Below are positions 1 to 6,230 of a DNA stretch of 6,597 nucleotides, one piece after another. The number at the start of each line of letters is the position of its first letter. Position 1 is the first letter of the stretch. The DNA is from an uncultured Roseateles sp. (GTDB lineage Bacteria > Pseudomonadota > Gammaproteobacteria > Burkholderiales > Burkholderiaceae), in contig CAMLKW010000235.1 in NCBI GenBank assembly GCA_946480605.1, positions 1-6,597 on the forward strand. The letters run 5' to 3'. The notes below the pieces were generated by a model. That model made no database searches and had not been told where the DNA came from. It was given only the letters and a program-made list of their open reading frames with translations. Both the position numbers and the translations under genes were made by a program.

Positions 1-757
1 GGGTGCCGCGCTTGTCGACCACCTTGTCCACCACCGACACCGGCGGCTCGGCCAGGATGGACAGGCTGGGCGTGACGATCTCGAACTTGCTCGGTCCCAG
101 TTCCTTGACGGCCAGGAAGGCCTCGTTCTCCCACGCGATCAGCACGTCGCCGATGCCGCGCTCCACAAACGTCGTCGTCGAGCCGCGCGCGCCGGAGTCC
201 AGCACCTTCACGTTGGAGAAGATCTTCTTGACGAAGTCCTGCGCCGTGGCCGGCGTGCCGCCGTTCTTCAGGTTGTAGCCCCAGGCGGCCAGGTAGTTCC
301 AGCGCGCGCCGCCGCTGGTCTTGGGGTTGGGCGTGATGACCTCGATGCCGGGCTTGACCAGGTCGTTCCAGTCCTTGATGCCCTTGGGGTTGCCCTTGCG
401 CACCAGGAACACGATGGTGGACGTGTAGGGCGACGCGTTCTGCGGCAGGCGCTTCTGCCAGTCCAGCGGCAGCAGCTTGTGGTCGGCCACGGCGTCGATG
501 TCGTAGGCCAGCGCCAGCGTCACGACGTCGGCCTCCAGGCCGTCGATGACCGAGCGGGCCTGCTTGCCCGAACCGCCGTGCGAGGCCTTGATGGTGATGG
601 TTTCGCCGGTCTTGGCCTTCCAGTGGGCGGCGAAGGCCTTGTTGAAGTCTTGATACAGCTCGCGCGTGGGGTCGTAGGACACGTTCAGCAGCGTGGTCTG
701 GGCGAAGGCTGCACCGGCAGCCAGGGCGAGGGAGAGGGTGGTGATGAGGCGGCGCAT
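1..757 (-). CDS. sbp: Sulfate ABC transporter periplasmic substrate-binding protein (Sbp/CysP family), 3' end outside window
   Basis: This gene encodes the periplasmic protein that captures sulfate (or thiosulfate) and delivers it to the CysT/CysW/CysA importer for assimilation. The first 252 residues are visible; the family is usually about 330-340 long, so roughly 80 C-terminal residues lie past position 1. Residues 1-19 form a signal peptide (MRRL start, alanine-rich core, AFA before Q20). Family hallmarks follow: [11 protein letters not shown] at 25-35, [20 protein letters not shown] at 59-78, and [18 protein letters not shown] at 144-161. The start at 757 places the signal peptide correctly, although no good Shine-Dalgarno precedes it (the nearby purine run is on the other strand). 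It lies 75 nt downstream of the CysB-family gene on the same strand; permease and ATPase genes would be expected beyond the left edge. Sulfate-binding family membership is secure. Sbp versus CysP is not resolvable here. Confidence 0.95.
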   Translation of the reverse strand, partial: MRRLITTLSLALAAGAAFAQTTLLNVSYDPTRELYQDFNKAFAAHWKAKTGETITIKASHGGSGKQARSVIDGLEADVVTLALAYDIDAVADHKLLPLDWQKRLPQNASPYTSTIVFLVRKGNPKGIKDWNDLVKPGIEVITPNPKTSGGARWNYLAAWGYNLKNGGTPATAQDFVKKIFSNVKVLDSGARGSTTTFVERGIGDVLIAWENEAFLAVKELGPSKFEIVTPSLSILAEPPVSVVDKVVDKRGT

Positions 758-779
758 GGAAGTCAAGTTAGGGGAGGAG

Positions 780-797
780 CGCTCACTCTAGGGAGCG
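780..797 (-). repeat. Short inverted repeat between the regulator gene and sbp
   Basis: The 75-nt gap between the regulator stop and the sbp start holds a 5-bp inverted repeat, CGCTC and GAGCG, separated by 8 nt that include CTAG. It has no following T-run, so it is a poor intrinsic terminator. It could be part of an operator for sbp, a processing hairpin, or chance. A pyrimidine run (minus strand) lies at about 812-822. No convincing -35/-10 pair was found here. Confidence 0.25.
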
Positions 798-832
798 GTC
801 GGTGTGGAGGCAAAGAAGAAGAACGTGCTTGC

Positions 833-1798
833 TCATGCGGCCTTGGCCCAGGCCAGCGCCGGGGTCTCGGCGTCCGGCGCGGGCTCGTGGCGGGCGGCAT
901 CGACGACCTCGCGCTTCAGCGGCGAGGCGAAGGTCTGGATGAACTCATAGACATAGTCGCGCAGGTAGGCGCTGCGGCGAACGGCGAGACGGGTCATGTT
1001 GTCCTCGAACAGATGGCGCGCATCGAGGGCACGCAGGTGGCGGTCGCGCTCCTCGTCGAAGGCGATGGCCGCGACGATGCCCACGCCCAGGCCCAGCTCG
1101 ACATAGGTCTTGATGACGTCGGCGTCCATGGCGCTGAGCACGATGTGCGGCTGCAGTTGGACCGCGGCGAAGGCCGCGTCGATGTGCGAGCGGCCGGTGT
1201 AGCCGGGCTCGTAGGTGACGATGGGGAACTGCGCCAGCCGGGCCAGCGTCAGCGGCCCTTCCAGCAGCGGGTGGCCCGGTGGCACGACGACCGAGTGCGT
1301 CCAGCGGTAGCAGGGCAGCGCGATCAGCTCGGGGTACTCGGCCAGCGCCTCGGTGGCAATGCCCACGTCGGCTTCGCCGTCCAGCAGCAGCCGCGCGATC
1401 TGCTGTGGCGAGCCCTGCTGCAGATGCAGGCTGACGTCAGGGTGGTGGGCGCGGAAGTCGCGCACCGCCGGCGGCAGCGCGTAGCGCGCCTGGCTGTGCG
1501 TGGCGGCGATGCGCAGCCGGCCGCTGCCGGCCTGGGCGAAATCGTCGGCCGCACGCTTCAGGTTCTCGGCCTCCTGCAGCAGGCGCTCGATGACGGGCAG
1601 CACCTGCTCGCCCGGCTCGGTCAGGCCCGTCAGCCGCTTGCCGACACGCACGAACAGCTCGATGCCCAGTTCCTCTTCAAGCTCGCGGATCTGCCGGCTG
1701 ACGCCGGGCTGCGAGGTGTGCAGCGCCTGCGCCACCTCGGTCAGGTTGAAGCCGCGGCGCTGGGCCTCGCGGACGGAACGTAGCTGCTGGAAATTCAT
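833..1798 (-). CDS. cysB: CysB/Cbl-family LysR-type transcriptional regulator of sulfur assimilation
   Basis: This is a cytoplasmic LysR-type DNA-binding regulator. Family members activate sulfate or organosulfur genes under sulfur limitation and sense O-acetyl/N-acetylserine, sulfate or adenosine phosphosulfate. The 321 residues (E. coli CysB has 324) comprise a winged helix-turn-helix at about 2-60 (NLTEVAQALHTSQPGVSRQI at 18-37), a linker helix at about 63-90, and a two-lobed effector domain at about 93-295. The effector pocket shows ATHSQARY at 99-106, QGSPQQIA at 128-135, TGRS at 201-204 and DADVIKTYVELGLGVGI at 225-241. The N-terminus (MNFQQLR) is closer to Cbl, and the effector domain is equally compatible with CysB. 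The start at 1798 is chosen because family members begin MNFQQL or MKLQQL; an in-frame ATG at 1807 adds three residues, and neither has a clear ribosome site. It is probably co-regulated with sbp downstream and divergent from the hydrolase gene at 1915. Confidence 0.93.
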   Translation of the reverse strand: MNFQQLRSVREAQRRGFNLTEVAQALHTSQPGVSRQIRELEEELGIELFVRVGKRLTGLTEPGEQVLPVIERLLQEAENLKRAADDFAQAGSGRLRIAATHSQARYALPPAVRDFRAHHPDVSLHLQQGSPQQIARLLLDGEADVGIATEALAEYPELIALPCYRWTHSVVVPPGHPLLEGPLTLARLAQFPIVTYEPGYTGRSHIDAAFAAVQLQPHIVLSAMDADVIKTYVELGLGVGIVAAIAFDEERDRHLRALDARHLFEDNMTRLAVRRSAYLRDYVYEFIQTFASPLKREVVDAARHEPAPDAETPALAWAKAA

Positions 1799-1838
1799 GC
1801 GGCGCATTCTGGGAAGCGCGCGCGCCTCTGTCGTCGAA

Positions 1839-1864
1839 CGAATCGCGATATCGATATTCGATTC
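1839..1864. promoter_or_regulatory. Inverted-repeat candidate operator in the divergent regulator/hydrolase intergenic region
   Basis: Two overlapping inverted repeats sit in the only AT-richer stretch between the divergent genes. At 1839-1860 the arms are CGAAT and ATTCG around a CGATATCG core, with 18 of 22 positions palindromic. At 1840-1864 a perfect 6-bp pair, GAATCG and CGATTC, has 13 nt between arms. LysR-type regulators usually bind imperfect dyads of the T-N11-A type near their own promoter, and the T and A of this second dyad fit that spacing. It lies 41 bp from the regulator start and 50 bp from the hydrolase start. The repeat is seen directly; binding by the adjacent CysB-type protein is inference. 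Confidence 0.45.
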
Positions 1865-1900
1865 CTGAAGCTTGGGCCCACTAAAGTCGGCCGCTCCACA

Positions 1901-1907
1901 TAAGGAG
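1901..1907 (+). promoter_or_regulatory. Strong ribosome binding site of the exported hydrolase gene
   Basis: TAAGGAG lies 7 nt before the ATG at 1915. It is the best Shine-Dalgarno match in the window and fixes the start of the hydrolase, which includes the twin-arginine signal. Confidence 0.8.
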
Positions 1908-1914
1908 TGCAGCG

Positions 1915-2796
1915 ATGACGAATCCGAGAGAGATCCCGGCCGAAGCCTGGCCGCTGTTCGACCGCTACGTGCACGGCGACCTGAGCCGGCGCGGCTTCCT
2001 GGACCAGGCGGCGCGCTTTGCCGGCGGCCCGGCCGGCGCCGCGGCGCTGCTGGCCACGTTGAGCCCCAATTTCGCCGCGGCTCAGCAGGTCAGGCCGGAC
2101 GACGCTCGCCTGGTCTCGCGACGCCAGTCATTCCCGTCGCCGGACGGCAACGGCGAGGTGAAGGGCTATCTCGTGAAGCCCGCCAGCGCGATGGGCAAGC
2201 TGTCCACGGTGCTGGTGGTGCACGAGAACCGCGGCCTGAACCCGCACATCGAGGACATCGCCCGCCGTGTCGCGCTGGCCGGCTACGTGGCCTACGCGCC
2301 CGATGCGCTGGCGCCGCTGGGCGGCTATCCCGGCAGCGAGGACAAGGCGCGCGAGCTGTTCGGCAAGCTGGACCCCGCCAAGGCACGCGCCGACATCGTG
2401 GCCGGTGCGCGCGGGCTGCTGACGCTGGCCGACGCCAATGGCAAGCTGGGTGTCGTTGGCTTCTGCTGGGGCGGCGCGCTGTCCAACCATGTCGCCACCC
2501 AGGTGCCCGAACTGGCCGTGGCCGTGCCGTTCTACGGCGGCGCACCGGCCGCCGAGGACGTGCCGCGCATCAAGGCCAGGCTGCTGATCCACTACGCGGC
2601 CAACGACGAGCGCGTCAACGCCAGCTGGCCGCCTTACGAGGCCGCGCTGAAGGCGGCGGGCGTGCGCTACGAGGCCTTCACCTACGCCGGCACGCAGCAC
2701 GGCTTCAACAACGACACGACGCCGCGCTTCGATGCGGCCGCCGCGCAGCTGGCGTGGGAGCGCACGCTGGCGGTGTTCAAGGCGACGCTGGGCTGA
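1915..2796 (+). CDS. Tat-exported dienelactone hydrolase family protein (YghX-like)
   Basis: This is an alpha/beta hydrolase of the dienelactone hydrolase family, 293 residues against about 236 for cytoplasmic dienelactone hydrolase; the excess is an N-terminal extension. That extension contains a twin-arginine motif (SRRGFL at 24-29), an Ala-rich hydrophobic stretch to about 50, and a plausible cleavage site at AAA-QQ near 54-57, which implies folded export to the periplasm. The catalytic set is visible: Glu104 in VVHENRGLNP (101-110), nucleophile Cys184 in VGFCWGG (181-187), Asp231 in AAND, and His262 in QHGF. From memory the protein matches E. coli YghX closely over the whole length, including the Tat-like start. 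The physiological substrate is unknown; lactones and activated esters are typical for the fold. It is divergent from the CysB-family gene and faces the RBBP9-type hydrolase gene. The start is supported by TAAGGAG at 1901. A role in sulfur ester use is speculative. Confidence 0.93.
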   Translation: MTNPREIPAEAWPLFDRYVHGDLSRRGFLDQAARFAGGPAGAAALLATLSPNFAAAQQVRPDDARLVSRRQSFPSPDGNGEVKGYLVKPASAMGKLSTVLVVHENRGLNPHIEDIARRVALAGYVAYAPDALAPLGGYPGSEDKARELFGKLDPAKARADIVAGARGLLTLADANGKLGVVGFCWGGALSNHVATQVPELAVAVPFYGGAPAAEDVPRIKARLLIHYAANDERVNASWPPYEAALKAAGVRYEAFTYAGTQHGFNNDTTPRFDAAAAQLAWERTLAVFKATLG

Positions 2797-2804
2797 GACC
2801 TGCT

Positions 2805-2826
2805 TCGCTTGCGTTCAGCAAAGCGA
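2805..2826. terminator. Hairpin between convergent genes, candidate bidirectional terminator
   Basis: The 39-nt gap between the converging stop codons contains TCGCTTGC, a GTTCA loop, then GCAA, a bulged A and GCGA. This gives about 8 bp with one bulge. The hairpin is flanked by a direct repeat GAGACC at 2795 and 2825. There is no T-run on either side, so if it terminates it would be a weak or factor-assisted terminator. Its place between convergent genes supports the call. Confidence 0.45.
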
Positions 2827-2835
2827 GACCAGGCC

Positions 2836-3435
2836 CTAGATGGCGAAGGCCCACTCGCGGAACTCCGCGTGGCGTGGACGCTGCTCGGCGGCGTGCCGTG
2901 CGCGGGCTGCCTCGACCCAGCTCCTGGCCATCGGCAGCGGGCCGAAGCCGGCCTCGGCATTGATGTGGCCCACGGCACCCAGGTTGCTGTAGCTGGCGCC
3001 CCAGCGATGGGCCCAGCGGGCGGCGCTGGCGGCGCTCATCCAGGGATCGTTGCTGCTGGCCAGCAGGCGCGAGCGGCGCGGCAGGCGTTGATGGGGCAGG
3101 GCCTCGGCGACGCCGAACTTGTCGGGATCGGCCGGTGCGACGAGCAGGGCCTCGCGGATGGGCGAGCCGGGGTGGTCGGCCAGATGGCGGGCCAGTGCCA
3201 GGCAACCGAAGCTGTGGGCCACGGCCAGCCATTCGCCCTTTTTGTCCGATGTCTCGGCCACTTCCAGCGTGCGCTGGATGCGTTCGGCCCAGCGCTCCAG
3301 ATCGGGCTTGCCGGGGTCGCGCTGCGTGACGCGGCGGGCGTCGCGGTACTGGCCCTGCAGCCAGGTCTGCCAGTGAGCCGGGCCGCTGTCATGCAGGCCC
3401 GGGACGATGAGGACGCGCGGCGGCTGGTAGCTCAT
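2836..3435 (-). CDS. RBBP9/YdeN family alpha/beta hydrolase
   Basis: This is a small cytoplasmic serine hydrolase of the RBBP9/YdeN family, 199 residues, the usual size. Its physiological substrate is unknown. The N-terminal strand and oxyanion region read VLIVPGLHDSGPAHWQTWLQ (8-27), typical of the family. The nucleophile elbow is VAHSFGC with Ser75, the acid is probably Asp130 in ASSNDPWM (126-133), and the base is His157 in GAVGHINAEAGFG (153-165), a diagnostic motif. No signal peptide or membrane segment is present. The start at 3435 is chosen because the fold begins immediately after MSYQPPR; the frame stays open to 3786, but that extension is Arg/His/Pro-rich and would overlap the TOBE gene in another frame. 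It begins 11 nt after that gene ends, so the two are very probably one transcript. No clear Shine-Dalgarno precedes it, which suggests translational coupling. Confidence 0.9.
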   Translation of the reverse strand: MSYQPPRVLIVPGLHDSGPAHWQTWLQGQYRDARRVTQRDPGKPDLERWAERIQRTLEVAETSDKKGEWLAVAHSFGCLALARHLADHPGSPIREALLVAPADPDKFGVAEALPHQRLPRRSRLLASSNDPWMSAASAARWAHRWGASYSNLGAVGHINAEAGFGPLPMARSWVEAARARHAAEQRPRHAEFREWAFAI

Positions 3436-3446
3436 GGCGGGGTGGC

Positions 3447-3665
3447 TCAGAGCGTGGCGATGGAGACTTCGGTCGACTTGACCAGCGCGACGACCTCGCG
3501 GCCCACCTCCAGGCCCAGGTCCTTGACCGAGCGGGTCGTGATGACCGAGGTGACGATGTCGCCGCTGCGCGTGACGACATCGACCTCGGAGACGACCGGG
3601 CCTTCGATGATTTCCTTGACGGTGCCGCGGAACTGGTTGCGGACGTTGATGGCGGTGATGCTCAT
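3447..3665 (-). CDS. TOBE-domain molbindin-like protein (SsuF-like)
   Basis: This is a 72-residue single TOBE/Mop-domain protein. Such proteins bind oxyanions, classically molybdate or tungstate, in multimers in the cytoplasm. The domain fills the protein: INVRNQFRGTVKEIIEGPV (6-24), SEVDVVTRSGDIVTSVITT (26-44), then VKDLGLEVGREVVALVKSTE (47-66). From memory it closely resembles SsuF of Pseudomonas putida, the small molbindin at the end of the ssuEADCBF operon that is needed for use of some organosulfur compounds; that assignment is recalled, not searched. No sulfonate monooxygenase or transporter gene is in the window, but a CysB-type regulator and a sulfate-binding protein gene lie nearby. 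The start has AGGAG 5 nt upstream. It is followed after 11 nt by the RBBP9-type hydrolase gene. The alternative reading is an ordinary molybdate store unrelated to sulfur. Confidence 0.9.
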   Translation of the reverse strand: MSITAINVRNQFRGTVKEIIEGPVVSEVDVVTRSGDIVTSVITTRSVKDLGLEVGREVVALVKSTEVSIATL

Positions 3666-3670
3666 GGGTG

Positions 3671-3685
3671 CTCCTGAATGAGGAG
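3671..3685 (-). promoter_or_regulatory. Hairpin covering the Shine-Dalgarno of the TOBE gene
   Basis: On the minus strand CTCCT, a CATTC loop and AGGAG form a perfect 5-bp stem. The 3' arm is the Shine-Dalgarno itself, 5 nt before the ATG at 3665. If it folds in the mRNA it would hide the ribosome site. A 5-bp stem is short and an anti-Shine-Dalgarno match can occur by chance. Confidence 0.35.
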
Positions 3686-3822
3686 GCCAGTGTGCTCAGC
3701 GCCACCTGCGCGGGGAAGGAATCAAAGCGCAGCAGGGCATGCGCAGGGCGAGTAAGGCGACGCGCTCCGGTGGACCCGGGGTTCATTCCAGCGCGCGGCG
3801 CCCGAGGGCTGCAAGCAAGCGA
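3686..3822. other. Intergenic region upstream of the TOBE gene, no gene seen
   Basis: This stretch separates the receptor gene (with its 3' hairpin) from the TOBE gene. I find no supportable small gene; frames that cross it are antisense or extension shadows. A promoter for the TOBE-hydrolase pair is expected here. On the minus strand TTGATT near 3718-3723 is the only -35-like hexamer I noticed, and it has no good -10 partner. Confidence 0.4.
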
Positions 3823-3838
3823 CGGGGCCGCAGCCCCG
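3823..3838 (-). terminator. Hairpin just downstream of the receptor gene, candidate terminator
   Basis: CGGGGC and GCCCCG form a perfect 6-bp GC stem with a 4-nt loop, starting 8 nt after the receptor stop codon. No T-run follows on the minus strand (TCGCTTGCTTGC instead), so it is not a classic intrinsic terminator. Its position and stability suggest termination or 3'-end protection, which would separate the receptor from the TOBE-hydrolase pair. Confidence 0.5.
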
Positions 3839-3846
3839 GCTTCTCG

Positions 3847-6114
3847 TCAGACCTTCATCTCCCACCGCAGCTGCCACTGCGTGTAGCTGGGGCCGCCGCT
3901 GCGGCTGGTGACGATCTGCGTGTCCGTCGTGCTGACGCTGCCGGTGTAGTAGTCCAGCGGCGTCAGGTTGCTGGCCGACAGGCGCAGCGACTGCTCGGGC
4001 GAGATGTTCCACGTCGCAAACGCGTCGGAGACCAGCTTGCGGTTGGTCGTGATCTCGGTCAGCGCGGTCTGCTGGATGGTGGACGACGGCGTCCAGTTCA
4101 GCGACGCGCCCAGCGACACGGGCAGCGAGCGCAGCCGGTAGTCGAAGCCCAGGTTGGCGGTCGCCTTGGGCTGGCCCTCGATGCGGTTGTTGGGGCCGGG
4201 CAGGCCGTCCACCTTGGACGTGAAGAAGCTCAGGTTGCTGCGCACGTTGATGGGCAGCGCGTCGTCGAAGTACTCGTCCAGCCGGAACTTGGCCTCCAGC
4301 TCCAGACCCATCGTGCTGGCCTTGCCCAGGTTGCGCGGCCGGGCGACCCAGCGCGGCGTGGCGCTCCAGGACACGGTCTCCAGCGCCGTCACGTTGCGCA
4401 TCAGGTTGCTGATGCGGCGCGCGAAGAAGTTGGCGCTGAGCAGGCCGCCCTTGGTCATGTACTTCTCGTAGCCGATCTCGATGCCGGTGGCCAGCTCGGG
4501 CTTCAGCTCGGGGTTGCCGGCGCGGTCGGGGGACGTGATGTCGTGCGGCAGGTTGCTGTTGATGCTGGGCCGCGCGATCAGGTCGTTCAGGTTGGGGCTG
4601 CGGTAGCTGCGCGTCAGGCTCATACGGATGGCCTCCCGGCCGCCCGGGTCCAGCTTGTAGCGGGCGTGCGCCAGCGGCGTGAACACGCTGGATGTGTTGC
4701 TGACCGCGTAGTTGGCGGCGCTGCTCTCGGTCCTGATGCCTTCCCAGCGCAGGCCGGCATAGAAATCCCACTGCTTGCCGACGTTCCACTCGTCCTGCGC
4801 ATAGGCGGCGAAGCGCGTCGTCGACGCGTCCATGTCGTCGCCGAAGTCGCCCAGGCCCTGCTGCGGCGCGCCGTTGACCAGCGTCGTGCGGCTGGCGTGG
4901 CGGGTGCTGCCTTCGCCCTCGGCGCCGAAAACCAGGTTGTGGTCGTTCTCCAGGCTGCGCGAGAACTTGCCCACCAGGTTCCAGTTGCGGTCACGGCTGT
5001 CGGTGCTGTCCTCCTGCAGACGGCTGGCCACGCCCTTCAGCGTCTCCTGCCGCAGGCTGTGGCTCTCGCCACGCGCGCCGCCCACGCCGCCGCGCAGTTC
5101 AATGCGCGTGTCGGTGTCGGGGCGCAGCATCCACTGCGCGTTCAGTCGGCCCATCGTGAACCGGTTGTCGCCGGTGGTCTGCGCGCGGTCGAAGTCGCCC
5201 GGCAGCGGCGTGGCCGGCGTGGGCGTCGTCGTGCGGGTGATGTCGGAGCGGCTGTCCGACTTGTTGGTCACGATGAAGGGCTGGAGGGTCAGGCTGTCCT
5301 GGCCGCCCAGCTTGATCTGCACGCGGCCGTTCAGGTTCAGGCCCTGGCGCGTGTCCTCGTTGCGACCTCGCGTGACCTGCAGCGACTGCTCGCCGGTGGC
5401 GCGATTGAGCCGGATGACGTCGCTGATGACGTCGTCCATGCGCTCGCCGCGCATCGCGTTGAGGCTGAAGTTGTAGGTGTTGCCGTCGCCGAAGCTGTCG
5501 TTGCGGCTCCAGCTGATGTTGGGGTTGAGCTTGCCGCGCTCCACGCCGACGCCGGCGCGGAACTCGTTGAGCTTCTTCTTCATCGGCTCTCGAAGCACCA
5601 CGTTGATGGTGCCGGCGATGGCGCGCGTGCCGTACTCGGCCGTGGGCGCGCGCAGCACCTCGATGCGCTCGACCTGCTCGGGCGGCAACTGGTCCAGCGA
5701 GAAGCCGGGCGGCATGCGTTCGCCGTCGACCAGGATCTGCGTGAAGCCGCCGCCCATGCCGCGCATGCGCACGTCGCCGCCGCGCCCCGGGCGGCCGCCG
5801 GTGGTCACGCCGGGCAGGCGCTTGAGCACCTCGCCGACGGTGGAGTCGCCGAACTTCTCGATTTCCTCGCGCGTGATGACGATCTTGCTGGCTGTCGAAG
5901 CCTTGCGAATGGAATCGTCGCTGGCGGTGCCGCTGACCTCCACGCGCTGCAGTTGCTCGCTGGGCTTGGCGTCAGGCGCTGCCGGCCGGGCCGTGCGTGT
6001 GGGGGCGGAAGCGGCGGTTGCAGGCGCGACGGGGGCGTTCTGGGCGAAGGTGGCAGGCAGGCCACAGGCCAGCAGCGCGGCGGCCGCAGTCTTGCGGAGG
6101 AGGGGAGAAGGCAT
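3847..6114 (-). CDS. TonB-dependent outer-membrane receptor, substrate unknown
   Basis: This is a 755-residue TonB-dependent receptor that would import a ligand across the outer membrane using energy from TonB-ExbB-ExbD. Residues 1-24 form a signal peptide (MPSPLLRK, Ala/Leu core, TFA before Q25), followed by an Ala/Pro-rich linker to about 50 and a TonB-box-like QRVEVSG at 56-62. The plug runs about 73-178: VITREEIEKFGDSTVGEVLK (79-98), VRMRGMGGGFTQILVDGE (115-132), and LPPEQVERIEVLRAPTAEYG (143-162) followed by AIAGTINVVL. The rest is a 22-strand-type beta barrel with the usual marks FAAYAQDEW (435-443), SYRSPN (503-508) and NPELKPE (534-540). The last residues are RWEMKV, so the terminal aromatic normal for porins is missing, though Trp751 is near. 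Siderophore, vitamin or organosulfur ligands are all possible; no extra signalling domain precedes the plug. The ribosome site at 6115 is weak. Confidence 0.95.
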   Translation of the reverse strand: MPSPLLRKTAAAALLACGLPATFAQNAPVAPATAASAPTRTARPAAPDAKPSEQLQRVEVSGTASDDSIRKASTASKIVITREEIEKFGDSTVGEVLKRLPGVTTGGRPGRGGDVRMRGMGGGFTQILVDGERMPPGFSLDQLPPEQVERIEVLRAPTAEYGTRAIAGTINVVLREPMKKKLNEFRAGVGVERGKLNPNISWSRNDSFGDGNTYNFSLNAMRGERMDDVISDVIRLNRATGEQSLQVTRGRNEDTRQGLNLNGRVQIKLGGQDSLTLQPFIVTNKSDSRSDITRTTTPTPATPLPGDFDRAQTTGDNRFTMGRLNAQWMLRPDTDTRIELRGGVGGARGESHSLRQETLKGVASRLQEDSTDSRDRNWNLVGKFSRSLENDHNLVFGAEGEGSTRHASRTTLVNGAPQQGLGDFGDDMDASTTRFAAYAQDEWNVGKQWDFYAGLRWEGIRTESSAANYAVSNTSSVFTPLAHARYKLDPGGREAIRMSLTRSYRSPNLNDLIARPSINSNLPHDITSPDRAGNPELKPELATGIEIGYEKYMTKGGLLSANFFARRISNLMRNVTALETVSWSATPRWVARPRNLGKASTMGLELEAKFRLDEYFDDALPINVRSNLSFFTSKVDGLPGPNNRIEGQPKATANLGFDYRLRSLPVSLGASLNWTPSSTIQQTALTEITTNRKLVSDAFATWNISPEQSLRLSASNLTPLDYYTGSVSTTDTQIVTSRSGGPSYTQWQLRWEMKV

Positions 6115-6230
6115 GTCGTCAGCTTGCCATCGGGGCCATGCCGCGATGTGGCTCGACTGTTAAGAAAGAATTCTCGTCCCATGGGCAGGGCTAGACTTCC
6201 GGCCCGTCCCGCCGTGAACTCCTGCCTCCC
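6115..6230. promoter_or_regulatory. Divergent promoter region between the receptor gene and apbC
   Basis: These 116 nt separate divergent starts and hold no gene. An AT-rich patch at 6159-6174 (GTTAAGAAAGAATTCT) stands out in otherwise GC-rich DNA and contains the palindrome AGAATTCT at 6167-6174. It is the likely promoter area for one or both genes. TAGACT at 6192 is a possible -10 for apbC, without a convincing -35. I see no good Fur box, so iron control of the receptor is not supported here. Confidence 0.4.

Noticed and set aside
780..797. Intrinsic terminator between the regulator gene and sbp
   Set aside because: The stem is only 5 bp with an 8-nt loop and no T-run. Kept only as a low-confidence repeat.
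479..1783. A 434-codon plus-strand frame opposite the regulator and sbp
   Set aside because: Low-complexity translation with no domain; it lies antisense to two well-supported genes.
1799..1807. Alternative regulator start at 1807 (adds three residues)
   Set aside because: Family members start at MNFQQL or MKLQQL. The upstream ATG is possible but adds nothing conserved.
1872..2963. A 363-codon plus-strand frame overlapping the dienelactone hydrolase gene
   Set aside because: Out-of-frame shadow: Arg/Gly-rich, no domain, and no ribosome site compared with TAAGGAG before 1915.
3436..3786. Extended N-terminus for the RBBP9-type hydrolase starting at 3786
   Set aside because: The extension is Arg/His/Pro-rich and fully overlaps the TOBE gene in another frame. 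The fold starts right after the Met at 3435.
6159..6180. Possible Fur box in the AT-rich patch upstream of the receptor
   Set aside because: Only an 8-bp AGAATTCT palindrome is present. It does not resemble the GATAAT-type repeats of a Fur site.
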